Origin: Rhynchopus sp. YZ270_cl-10
Lineage: Eukaryota; Euglenozoa; Diplonemea; Diplonemida; Diplonemidae
Length of the DNA stretch: 64,000 nucleotides
Reading direction: 5' to 3'
Assembly (NCBI GenBank): GCA_964035575.1
Contig: OZ037888.1
Span: 806,001-870,000, forward strand
Position 1 is the first letter of the stretch, and every line of letters starts with the position of its first letter. The position numbers and the translations under genes were made by a program. The notes beneath the pieces are model-generated. The model was not told the origin of the DNA. It ran no database searches and saw only the letters and a program-made list of their open reading frames with translations. This document shows, piece after piece, positions 22,227 through 31,416 of this stretch.

Positions 22227-22392
22227 TATTCAACGCCTTTTAGCGAATTTTTTTGCGATACTTCACTTATTTTTTTCCCAGGCTCGTGGATTCAATTTGC
22301 CTCGCTTCGCTCGGCAAATTAACTACCACTCGCCTGGGAAAAAAATGCGTGAAGTTATCGCAAAAAAAAGCCACGCTAAAAGGCGTTGAATA
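22227..22392. mobile_element. 166-bp palindromic MITE
   Basis: Inverted ends TATTCAACGCCTTTTAGCG and a second inverted block GCGAT..ACTTCAC surround TTTTTTCCCAGGC/GCCTGGGAAAAAA. TA at both ends could be a target dinucleotide. It shares the CACGCTAAAA motif with the element ending 18 bp upstream. Confidence 0.7.
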
Positions 22393-22532
22393 AATAGTTA
22401 TTTTTTGTTTTTTTTTTAAATTCTTCCACCCAACAGCGGTTGTGGGGAAAGATTGCACCTAAGTGTAGATCTCGGGGGGTTTCCCCACCGTCACCTTTCT
22501 CCTTCCTATTCACGATTTTTTTTTTTTGTTGC

Positions 22533-22570
22533 AGATGAGTGCACCAGAGGCACATTCATCTTTGAAATGT
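22533..22570 (+). repeat. Family C hairpin repeat
   Basis: AGATGAGTGCACCAGAGGC is followed by ACATTCATCTTTGAA. The outer pairing GATG/CATC is kept. Confidence 0.6.
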
Positions 22571-23249
22571 TCTTCTTCTTCTGTTTGTCTTTTTCTTCAT
22601 TTCCCCACACGAAATGAACAAAGCAAGACGTCTGCTGAAGAAATTATTTTTTTTTTTAACGACCCGCCATTAACTTTAACACTACACTACACCTTTACAA
22701 TTGTGAAAGCATCCTGTATTTGTTATACAGTACAGTACGATGCAGCTCGTTCCACATAGAGCGGCATTTGCGGACAGAAACGTGATTGTCGCTAACAAAC
22801 CAACCTAACGCTTCTTTATACAAAATTGACCCCAACTTTAACCATCTTTTTTTCTTTGGCAACCGGTGAGTCATACACCACACAAAAAAAATTGCCAAAA
22901 ATAAAAGGTGTCCACCACTACACGAAATCTGCCGTCTTTTTTTGGTTTTTCTCTCTCCTCCCTTTTTTTTCTATACTGATACTGTGACTAACGAAGTTGG
23001 GGTATCTTATAAATAAAAATAAATCGCTTTTCTTTTATGCCCCAGCCAGCCTCGCGGTTTTTTTTGTTGAGAGTTCTTCAAAAAAAGAGCTGAAAAAAAC
23101 AAGAAATAAAAGTACAACAACTACCGATTCCCTGTCAGATCGTGCAAAATGTGTGTTATACCGCATTTCACATCTGCAGTAACCATCCTTGCTCCCCTCC
23201 CCAATGTTCCATTCCCTCTTGAATAGCCATCGCCTGCCTTTTTTTCCTC

Positions 23250-23302
23250 CACGGAGTGTCAGTGCCTGCGTCCCATAGGGCGTTTTGTACTATCAACTTC
23301 GC
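23250..23302 (+). repeat. Family B repeat, 3' half
   Basis: CACGGAGTGTCAGTGCCTGC is followed by GTCCCATAGGGCG and TTTTGTACTATCAACTTC. Confidence 0.65.
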
Positions 23303-23756
23303 TTTCCCCCCCCTCTCGTTTCCCCTTATACAAATGACATGGCAGACTAGTCAGGGGTGACTACTGTGGAGTTACTAACGACTATGTGCTAAACTAGTAG
23401 TGTTGCTGGTGTAACATTAGACGGAAAATTACTAGTCATTTGGACATAGTAACATTACTAGTAGTCCCCCAACTATGTCTGCAACACCATTTCATTAATC
23501 AAAAATAAACAGAGCACAAAAAGCACTTTCAAAACAAACAAAAAAAAAAAACATTTTCAAACTCCCCCTGACTAGTTTGCTATGGACTTCTATCAAATTT
23601 ACTCCCGGGCCGATATCCCACAGAGTGGGGTAGTGTTGCATCGCTCGAGGCGCTTTGCCGGTCAAATTTACTTTGGTTTTTTTTCTTATTCTTTTTTTGT
23701 GCCCTCCCAGCCATATGACAAAAAGGTAAGTTGACACGTTTCTCAAAAGGAAAAAA

Positions 23757-24269
23757 CACGGGTCAGGAAAGATCTTTTGTCTTTTTTTGTCTTTTTTCGA
23801 GAATCTCGGGAGGAAAAAAAAAAAAATCAAGATTTTCAGGATTTTTGTCTTTTTTTTTCAGGATCTCTCGAGATCTTTGAGATCTTTGAAAAATCCTGAA
23901 AAAAAAAGGAAAAAAAAGGAAAAAAAGAGAAAAAAAGATGAAAAAGATCTTGAAAATCTTTTTTTTCTCAAAAAAAAGATAAAAAAGATTTTTGGGATTT
24001 TGAAAAATCTTTTTGGGGAAAAAAAAAAAAAGATTTTGAAAATCTTTTTTTTTTTTTTCAAAGATTTCTCAAGATCTCGAGATTTTTCATGAAATTTCAT
24101 GGATTTTTCCAGGATTTTTCAGGATTTTTTCAGGATTTTCCCAGGATTTTCAAATCTTTTCTCTTTTTTTTTTTCTCCCAAAAATCTTTTTTTTTTTTTT
24201 TTTTTTTCGGGAGAAGAGGATTTTTTTTCTCGAAAAAAAAAAAAAAAAAAAGATCTTTCCCGACCCGTG
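23757..24269. mobile_element. A/T-rich TIR element
   Basis: The end CACGGGTCAGGAAAGATCTT recurs inverted at 24250-24269 with one mismatch. The interior alternates poly-A and poly-T with AGATC, TCGAGA and GGATTTTTC blocks that pair with each other. Poly-A flanks hide any target duplication. No frame is coding. Confidence 0.6.
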
Positions 24270-25354
24270 AAAAAAAAAAAGAAAAAAAAAGAAGCCCAAC
24301 CTTTTTTTCACCATTGTATGGTGTATCCACTCAGTTGAGTAGTAGCTCAATTGAGGATGCCCACTTTTTTTTTGTCATTGTTTATCGCATTATTTTTGAC
24401 TGACGTGTTTTCTTTCTTTTCAGTGCGTTGCGTCCGCCGATGAATGGTGAGGCGGTTGCACTTTCAACTTCTCTTTTTATTTACCATCCTTTGTTATACA
24501 AAGAGGGTTCCTTTCAGATGACTGAGACCATTTTTTTCTCTTTTTTCTTTTTTTTTCGAAACAAAAGTGGCAAACCTGCTTTGATAAGATAACCCCCCTC
24601 TTACACAAACACGAGCCACATTTTTTGACCTAAGTTTTCTTAGTTTCCCCAAAAAAAAGGAGAGATTTTCGATGTGAACAAGACGTAGATTTATCCAAAT
24701 CTCTTTTCCTTAAGGTGGACTAAGTGGCTGTGAGGTCGAATCTTACAAAAGAACAACACCCCCTTTTTCTTTTTCTGTTTTCCTTTTCTTTTTTCAGTGC
24801 AAACTGTGGTTTTCTTTCTGTTCCAGCATGCCCCGACCATGCGCAGAACGTACATTGCACGACCGCAAAAGGCATTGAAAAAAAGCGTTTTTTTTTTTTA
24901 AATTATATTGTATCACCACCTTCAGGTAATGGGTGGCAAAGTATGAGGAGCTTTATATTCATGCTTTTACCCAACCTTTTTTTTTTGTATCATCACTTAC
25001 AGGTTAATATGTCTATTTCATCCTGCCTACCCTTTTTCTTGTACTATCAACTTCACTTTTCTTTTTGATGGACACAAAGCATCATCCGCTCTTTTAAATT
25101 ACCGTGTACGTATTAGGGTAGTAACTTTTTCGGCCTGGTACCGTTATTTTGGTGTTCAAAAAAAGCGGAGGCGGGCGGGATAAAAAAGTTTTCCTATTGT
25201 AAACGTATTACAGTAGTTTATCTACAGTAACACAACAAACATAGGTGGGGGGGTAAAAATCGCCGGAGGGGGTAAAAACTAATGTGGATTTTGGTATTTC
25301 AAAAGGGGGTTTTTTTACCCCTACCAATGTTCGTTGTAAGACTGTGATTTCTTT

Positions 25355-25396
25355 AGGTGACTAAGCGCGAGAGTCTTAGGTTCATCTTATAAACTT
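25355..25396 (+). repeat. Family A hairpin repeat
   Basis: AGGTGACTAAGCGCGAGAGT is followed by CTTAGGTTCATCTTATAAAC. A family C copy (25409-25448) follows 12 bp later. Confidence 0.7.
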
Positions 25397-25648
25397 CTCT
25401 TCTTTTTGTAGATGTATGTTGCACGGTGATATTCATCCGTCAAAGCTTTCTCTATTCTCTTTGATTCATAACAGCGTACTATTTCCCCCCCGAATATGCC
25501 ATTCCTTTGGATACGCTTCTTTTTTCTGTCTCAATCCGCACAATTTTCAGCTCGAAATTTCTTTTTCCGCAATGCTGTGTGTGTATTACGACCTATTTAC
25601 TCTTCCAAAAAAAAAAAGTTCTTTTCAAGGTGCACCAACAAAAAAAAA

Positions 25649-25723
25649 GTGGAGATTGTCACAAACTGTGGCAAACACAACCGAGGCAACTACACCCAAA
25701 CAATTTATCAAAAAAAAAAAAAA
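25649..25723 (+). repeat. Family G repeat, full copy
   Basis: GTGGAGATTGTCACAAACTG is followed by TGGCAAACACAACCGAGGCA and CAATTTATCAAAAAA. Confidence 0.7.
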
Positions 25724-26337
25724 TCAAAAAAAAATCTGAAAAAATGAGTGCTACTCAGTACAGACCGTCCCCCCAATGGTGCGGGTGGTTGTCGAACATA
25801 TGAACAGAAAAAGGGGGTTCCATGTACCCCCCTTTGTGTCAAATGGGGAAGGTGTCTTCGAGAAACAACCTTCGAAAACAAAAAGGTGAATCACCCAACA
25901 TGGAGCTCACAACTCCAGGGAAAAATGGAACCACACTGGGACACCCGGATTCCAGGACTACCCTTTGCAGAATTGTTCAACAAGACTCTTTCAAGGTAAA
26001 GGTAAAAGCCGGAATTTTTTTTTTGCTCTTATTAGAACGACAAAGAATCCCTGGTTTGACCCGGCACCACCCTTCCCCATACACCCCCCTATTTTTTTGT
26101 TGTCTCTCCACAAGCTTCTCTCTCTATATCTGACAGCAATAGCTTTCTCCCCCCCTTCCCCAATTAACACAAAGCCCTATTCTATAATCTCCTGGGCCAC
26201 TATTTTAACCAAAAATAACAAAAAAAAAGCGACCCTTCTTTTATCTCTCATTCCCCCCTCATGGCTTAGGTCCATCTCACTGCAAGATTTGCTATTTCAC
26301 TTATTCCTCAAATATTTAGTATCAAATAGAGTTAATT

Positions 26338-26561
26338 GGTGTGGCTGAAAGGGGGTGCTATTTTCTGCTACTTTCTGCTATTCTGGGCATCTGGATTTTT
26401 TGGTGCGGCTGAAGGAGGTGCTATTTTGTGCTACTTTCTGCTATTTTGGGGTCGTCAGCCATATGTAACCATTTTAGACGTACACCTTGGTGTGGCTGAA
26501 AGGGGGTGCTATTGTTGTGCTATTTTCTGCTATTTTGGGGTCGTCGGCCACACCACACCTT
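26338..26561 (+). repeat. Three-copy imperfect tandem repeat
   Basis: Units begin at 26338, 26402 and 26489 with GGTGTGGCTGAAAGGGGGTG or a close variant. They continue with CTATTTTCTGCTATTTTGGG. Unit lengths differ (64, 87 and 73 bp) because the spacer varies. No coding role is seen. Confidence 0.75.
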
Positions 26562-26645
26562 GCACCTACCCGATACAAAACGAGAATGGGAAGTAAAACG
26601 CCCCCCTATTATCCAAAGGTAGCTCTGGTAGCCACCTCCTTCTTT

Positions 26646-26681
26646 GGTACACTGTTCACGAGAGGGGCTTTTGCATTTCAA
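26646..26681 (+). repeat. Family D repeat in the 5' flank of a gene
   Basis: GGTACACTGTTCACGAGAGG is followed by GGCTTTTGCATTTCAAC. It lies about 95 bp upstream of the start codon at 26775, so it may be transcribed with that gene. Confidence 0.7.
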
Positions 26682-26774
26682 CTCTACTTCTTTTTCTCTC
26701 TTCTCTCATAACCCAAATTCTCTCACTTCCCTTCACCTCCCCCTTTAGGACACCTCTTGTGACCTTTCTGCAAT

Positions 26775-27524
26775 ATGAGGCGAACGGTGTCCGCCCACCC
26801 ACTCCTTGCACAACGCCGATGGGCGTCCTTACAACGCTACACACATGCTGAGATTCGCGCCGCACTGCCCGCAATGGAAGAAGACTGGCCACGCATCGAC
26901 ACTGCCACAGCAGAACAACACCTTGATGAGACAGCAGTGTACAACCTGGTGGAAACTGTACACTGCCTGCGGGTGGGCGATGCAGCTGCACTGGAACGCC
27001 ATCGGCATGAATCATGCGGAGCAAAAACCGAACGCGAACGGAACCTTATCACCCGCCTGAGGAGTCTCCGTGAACAATCAAAAGGATCGCTGTATGTTCC
27101 TCAACTCTGGGCCTTTGAGGAATCGGGGGAAGGGCTTACCTTAGAATCTTGCAGTAAAGCCTCGGAAAGCGAGATGCGCGAAGCATACACATATACACAA
27201 GAGCATGCGGCAGCATGGGGGGTATTCAGACAATGCTCGCCAGAGCTGGTGGCAGTGTCCGTTGATGTTTCGTTCAAGGAGGCGCAAGCGAAGGTTGCGG
27301 TCCTGCAATACGAAATGGTTGCCCCAGAAGGGCCAAACCCAGCAGTCTTCCACCCACAGTTCTATCAAGAGGCCATGGTAGAAGCGAATAACCATCCAGC
27401 CCAAGTGCTCCACAAGGCATGGTTTGTGTACTTCATGCGCAGAAGAAAAGCGGAAGCAATTCAGCTCAAAAAGTTGATAGCGCAAATGGACGCAAAGAGG
27501 GCAAAAAAGGCTGCAGCGGCTTAG
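26775..27524 (+). CDS. Unknown protein, probably mitochondrial
   Basis: A 249-residue open frame with no family I recognise. The first 20 or so residues are rich in Arg, Ala and Ser and low in acidic residues (RRTVSAH..LLAQRRWASLQR), as in mitochondrial targeting peptides. The rest is hydrophilic and probably helical, with a Lys/Ala-rich C-terminus (MDAKRAKKAAAA). There are no membrane segments or cysteine clusters. The ATG follows a pyrimidine-rich stretch ending in TTTAG about 25 bp upstream, which could be a splice or trans-splice acceptor. Composition and codon use stand out sharply from the A/T-rich flanks, which supports coding. A mitochondrial ribosomal or respiratory-complex subunit is one possibility, but nothing in the sequence proves it. 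Confidence 0.75.
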   Translation: MRRTVSAHPLLAQRRWASLQRYTHAEIRAALPAMEEDWPRIDTATAEQHLDETAVYNLVETVHCLRVGDAAALERHRHESCGAKTERERNLITRLRSLREQSKGSLYVPQLWAFEESGEGLTLESCSKASESEMREAYTYTQEHAAAWGVFRQCSPELVAVSVDVSFKEAQAKVAVLQYEMVAPEGPNPAVFHPQFYQEAMVEANNHPAQVLHKAWFVYFMRRRKAEAIQLKKLIAQMDAKRAKKAAAA

Positions 27525-28534
27525 ATTATTTGAGAGATTGGGTAAAAAATATGCCGGATAAAAAAAATTGAGGTTTTTTTTGGGGTGTATTGTGATTATT
27601 GGGTGTATCCAATATTGCATAAATGTAGTGCCCTTTGATGGCATTTAGTACAGACGTTACCTCGGTGGATTGTTTGTTGACACAACGGAAAAAAAAGTGA
27701 CAACGTTTTCTTTTTGTCTTCCATTAGCATAGCAATTACTGCTGGGGTCCAGTTATGTCGTTTAGCTGCCTCACAAAACTTTTCCACGGTTTGGCCGATC
27801 TCGAAGGACGCCAGCACTTCGCATTTTGGGAGAAGGCGGAAATATTTTCCGAAGTGGACTTTGCAGCATGAGTTGCATCCAACGAGGTTGACTGCTCGAG
27901 GTTGCTGAGGTGGTGATGCTTGGGGTGCTGTGTAAGGGGGGGTAACGGTTGTGGGCTGATTCAGGTCGGGGATGCTTGGGGCGGGTGGAAGGGAAAGATC
28001 AGTTGTTGTAGTAGGGGTCGTAGCGATTATTTACGTGGAGCGGGCTGCTTCTTCTTCCCGGTGTTGACCCTCTTCTCGTCTTCGCGGTGTGAGGATTTGC
28101 TTTCCCGCTCCCTCTTTTGTTTCCGCACCACCTCTTCCGGCTCTGTGGCACTGCTGGATTCAGATTCATCCTCGCGGAATCGCTTAGCGTCCCCCCCTGT
28201 GGGAGTTCCATTTGCAAGAGGCGTTTTGTACTTTCAAAAAAGCTTTGCTTTTTGGACTACCCTACCAGAACCTATCCCGACGGTCCGTTCATTTTGAACT
28301 GATGATTTTTGAGAGCAAGCGGGGGTCCCCGTTGTGTCCCTCACGATTGCCCTTTTCATGTGTACCCAAACTTTCGACAACGTGTCCAGATGGGGGGTTG
28401 TGACCGAACACTGTCAAGAAGAGGTGGTAGTACTGGGCGTGCTATTCGGGAAACCGGGTTTTTTTTTTGAGGTGCTTCTTTTAACCCCAACACAACACAC
28501 AGACAAAAACACAGAGGGGGGTCATACAAACACA
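27525..28534. other. Intergenic stretch
   Basis: No gene is supported. A diverged family E copy lies near 27630-27690 (TTTAGTACAGACG, then GTTGACACAAC) and a family B tail near 28200-28240. The rest is mixed composition, with short frames that do not look coding. Confidence 0.5.
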
Positions 28535-29926
28535 ATGGTGACATCAGTAGTACCCAACCAGAGCGGTATCGCTGCCATGCAGGGACGTCCCACCGGCCTC
28601 CCCCAGGCACGCATGCCCCCTGCAACCCCTATCCGATCCGAGAGCGCCCGTGGGGGCATCAGCAGCATGCAGGTATGTTTTTTTTGCGCTTTTCTTCGCT
28701 CTCCCGATAACGTTTCTGTACGAATAGCGTTCATTCCCTCTTGATTGGCCCAGCATTGGCAAGAAATAGAATCGACGGAAGGTGTCGTCCATTTGTTACC
28801 GCCACATATCCTGAAGGCAGATTACATTTCTTCGCATTCATTCCTCCCACATCCCTTCATCCCTACCACCCAACAGAGCACCCACGACGTGAACCGCAGC
28901 AGACAGGGTTCTCTTGCAAGCTCTGCACCGACCAACTATGCGGCACACCCGCAGTTCGTTCAACACCAGCAGACGGCAAGGGTTGGGGTGAATCCTTTGG
29001 GTGCACACCTCCCCATGCAGGCACAGCCACATGCACAGGCACCACAACAGACACATCCACAGGCACAGCCGCAGCAACAAATCGAGGTGACCCGCCCCCA
29101 CCCACACCCCGTCACAACACCCTCCGACGAACCCGGGCCCTCCATCCTCGGCACCATGCTGTCCATGGTGTGGGGCGGCGACACTGTCAAGAACCTACGC
29201 ATCGGTGTGAAGGGGCTTCTCTGCTTTGTCACCTTCCTGGCGTGGGTCGCGACGGAGGAGGACTACGACTGTCCTGTGAACCTCTCCGACTGGCTTCTCG
29301 CCCACTCCCTGGTCCTCCTTGCCGCCACTGTGCTGTGCGTTGTGCTGTGCGCAGCCTTCCAATCGGCAGTCGGCAAAGCGCTTGAAGCTGACCTCTCTGC
29401 GTCAGAGGAGTCGCAGCGGAACTTCCAACGCGCCAGCTGGGGGGTCACGATGCTTGCAGGGCTGTGGTCTGCTTCGTTCGTTATTGTCATGCTTGCGAAG
29501 CTGAAGAAAGGGAGCAAGGCTACATGCGGGAGTGCCTTTTCTGGAACCGCTGCCATTGTAGGTCTAACTGGACTAGCAGTGCTGGTGTGCGCCTTGGTCT
29601 TTATCAGTCGGAGCACTGCCATGGGTGACCACGATGACTACAATCTGGATGATTTGAAAACAGTCCGTGCACAGCAAAGGGAAAACAACCAGGCACCCCA
29701 ACCCGCCCACCCACAGCCCGCCCATATCCAAGACAGAAGCAAGTCAGCCTCCACCTCATACACTATGGGGGCCCAAGCGGAAGCGCTGCCCCCAGTCATG
29801 GCGTACACCCCTGAGCTTCCTAACGTCGGTGAAGGTGGGCGTCTCGCCGGCATGAACACCGAAGCTGGCAGGCAAGTGTACTATACAAGAAATGCATTGG
29901 AGTTCCAGCATCCGGTGGAGCCGTAA
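28535..29926 (+). CDS. Four-transmembrane protein, MARVEL-like topology (2 exons)
   Basis: Exon 1 is 28535-28672 and exon 2 is 28877-29926; the 204-bp intron starts GTATGT and ends CAACAG, phase 0. The spliced protein has 395 residues. The N-terminal 130 residues are rich in Gln, His and Pro and probably cytosolic. Four hydrophobic segments follow (roughly residues 150-167, 183-205, 230-250 and 265-286 of the product), including LLCFVTFLAWVA and VGLTGLAVLVCALVF. The Pro/His-rich tail is again polar. Four helices with both ends cytosolic is the layout of MARVEL proteins such as synaptogyrins, which act in membrane traffic, but I see no diagnostic motif. ATG 28535 is chosen because it opens a clean exon ending at a consensus donor. 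Confidence 0.75.
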
Positions 29927-30000
29927 GGGGGGGGTGTTGTGAAGAGGAAGGTGTCGGTATCGTTTTTGGTAACGAGGCTTAGTATTACCTACACGAGGTA

Positions 30001-30132
30001 CTAGCCATGGTCATGACAGATGATATGACAGGTGGCATTCCTAGTACCAAGTATTGCTAGTATATGACAGGTGCCACCTGGTATACATTTTCTCCTTGTC
30101 ATATTACTGACATCTGTCATGGCCGTGACTAG
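30001..30132. mobile_element. Palindromic MITE-like element
   Basis: CTAGCCATGGTCATGACAGA at the left end pairs with a reverse copy at the right with about four mismatches. Inside, GACAGGTGGCA and TGCCACCTG type segments also pair. No target duplication is evident. Confidence 0.55.
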
Positions 30133-30260
30133 GGAGGAGATGTTGCCAAACGAAACTGAGTTCTCCCTTTCCTTGCTGTCAAAATTTTGCAAAAAGTGCC
30201 TGCGCTCCGGTTAGGTGTCTTGGGTGAGGCGTTTGCACTTTTGAATTTTCTTTTTGTCAA

Positions 30261-30296
30261 AGATGTGTGCGCGAAAGGTACATTCATCTTACAATT
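30261..30296 (+). repeat. Family C hairpin repeat
   Basis: AGATGTGTGCGCGAAAGGTA is followed by CATTCATCTTACAA. The loop is GAAA, another GNRA tetraloop, in place of GAGA, with the outer GATG/CATC kept. Confidence 0.65.
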
Positions 30297-31140
30297 ATGT
30301 CCTTTTTGTCGTGGTACTGTTAAAAACGCGTGGAGATCACACAGAGAAGGAGAAGAGATCTAGGCTGCACGTTTATCAATTTTTTTCAAAAATAAATAGA
30401 ACCCTTAGAGCGTAGGGAAGAGAAACACGCCCCACTCCTCCCTATCCCCCCCCCTCCCTCCCTCCGTCCCCAGCAGTGCGGGAAGCATGATATTAGAGGT
30501 TAATCTGATTTCATTGCTTCTGGCCTGCATTTTTTGTAGATTTTTTTAAAAAAATACAAGACTAGACTAGATTTGATTTGAATTGAATTTGAAAGCTACC
30601 CTCCAGGTTTCAAGTTTGTATTTTCCATTTTTATTTTTATTTTGCCACTTTTTTTTCAAGGTGACCACGAGACTTAGGTTCATCATAAGCTTTTCTTTTT
30701 CTTTTTCTTTTTAGTTCCTGAATGCGCCTACTGCAATCAGTAAGGGAGGGATTTTTAAAAAAAAGGGATAATCAGGGCAAACTTTTTTAGGTTTCAGAGG
30801 TATCAAGAACATGCCAACAATAGGTGTTTTTGATGCGGAGGAGGAAAATCTTGTCCGAAAAGAGAAAAAAAAAAAAAAGGTAAAACGAGTGATTGTCGAT
30901 CCAACAAATCACTCACTTCTGCCTCACTCTGATTGAAACCTTTTGCTGAAGATAACCCCGAACCTTTCCCCCTCAAAATAGAAAGCCACCCCGCCCATCC
31001 CCAATGTGAAAAGAATCCCGCAACAACGGGACATTTTAAAATCCCATGTTCACCCCTATTCTCTTTTCCCCTCTCTGTCGCCCGCTTATTTTTCAGACCC
31101 CACATCACACAGGGCTCCTGACCTGGCTCCTATAGTGCTT

Positions 31141-31290
31141 TCATTCATACGACTGATGAGTGGAAGCGGGAGTGGTGCATATTTAGATGTAAACCTCGAA
31201 ATGGATGTAGGACTGCATGGAGCCCACACCCGTGTACCCGCTCATTGTACCAAAGATACACTGTTCACGAGAGGGGCTGTTGTATTTCAG
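31141..31290 (+). repeat. Composite family H + D repeat
   Basis: CTGATGA (31153-31159) with GTGG and CCTC as a weak stem is followed by GAAA (31198-31201). It then reads ATTGTACCAAAGATACACTG and the CACGAGAGG loop of family D. The ankyrin gene starts about 125 bp downstream. Confidence 0.65.
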
Positions 31291-31416
31291 CGCCACCCTT
31301 TTGTTTTTCTCCCGATATTTCCCAGTTTCATTCCCTCCCCCAAATGGTGATGTCAACCCTCCCTTCACACCATTCACACAGCAATAATCTGCGTTCGAAC
31401 AAAGACAACAAAAACC

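Larger units (their letters stand above)
22393..26337. other. Gene-free region
   Basis: No coding sequence is supported. It contains family C (22533, 25409), B (23250, 24420), A (24713, 25355), G (25649), a partial E (about 25744) and an A/T-rich TIR element (23757-24269). The remainder is low-complexity DNA. Confidence 0.65.
29927..31416. other. Intergenic stretch with a MITE and repeats
   Basis: It holds a palindromic element (30001-30132), a partial family B copy (about 30195), family C (30261), a shortened A (30657) and an H+D composite (31141-31290). No coding sequence is supported. Confidence 0.6.

Noticed and set aside
23330-23500. Possible palindromic element with CAAATGAC and ACTAGT repeats
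   Set aside because: Inverted matches are short and scattered; ends and target duplication cannot be defined.
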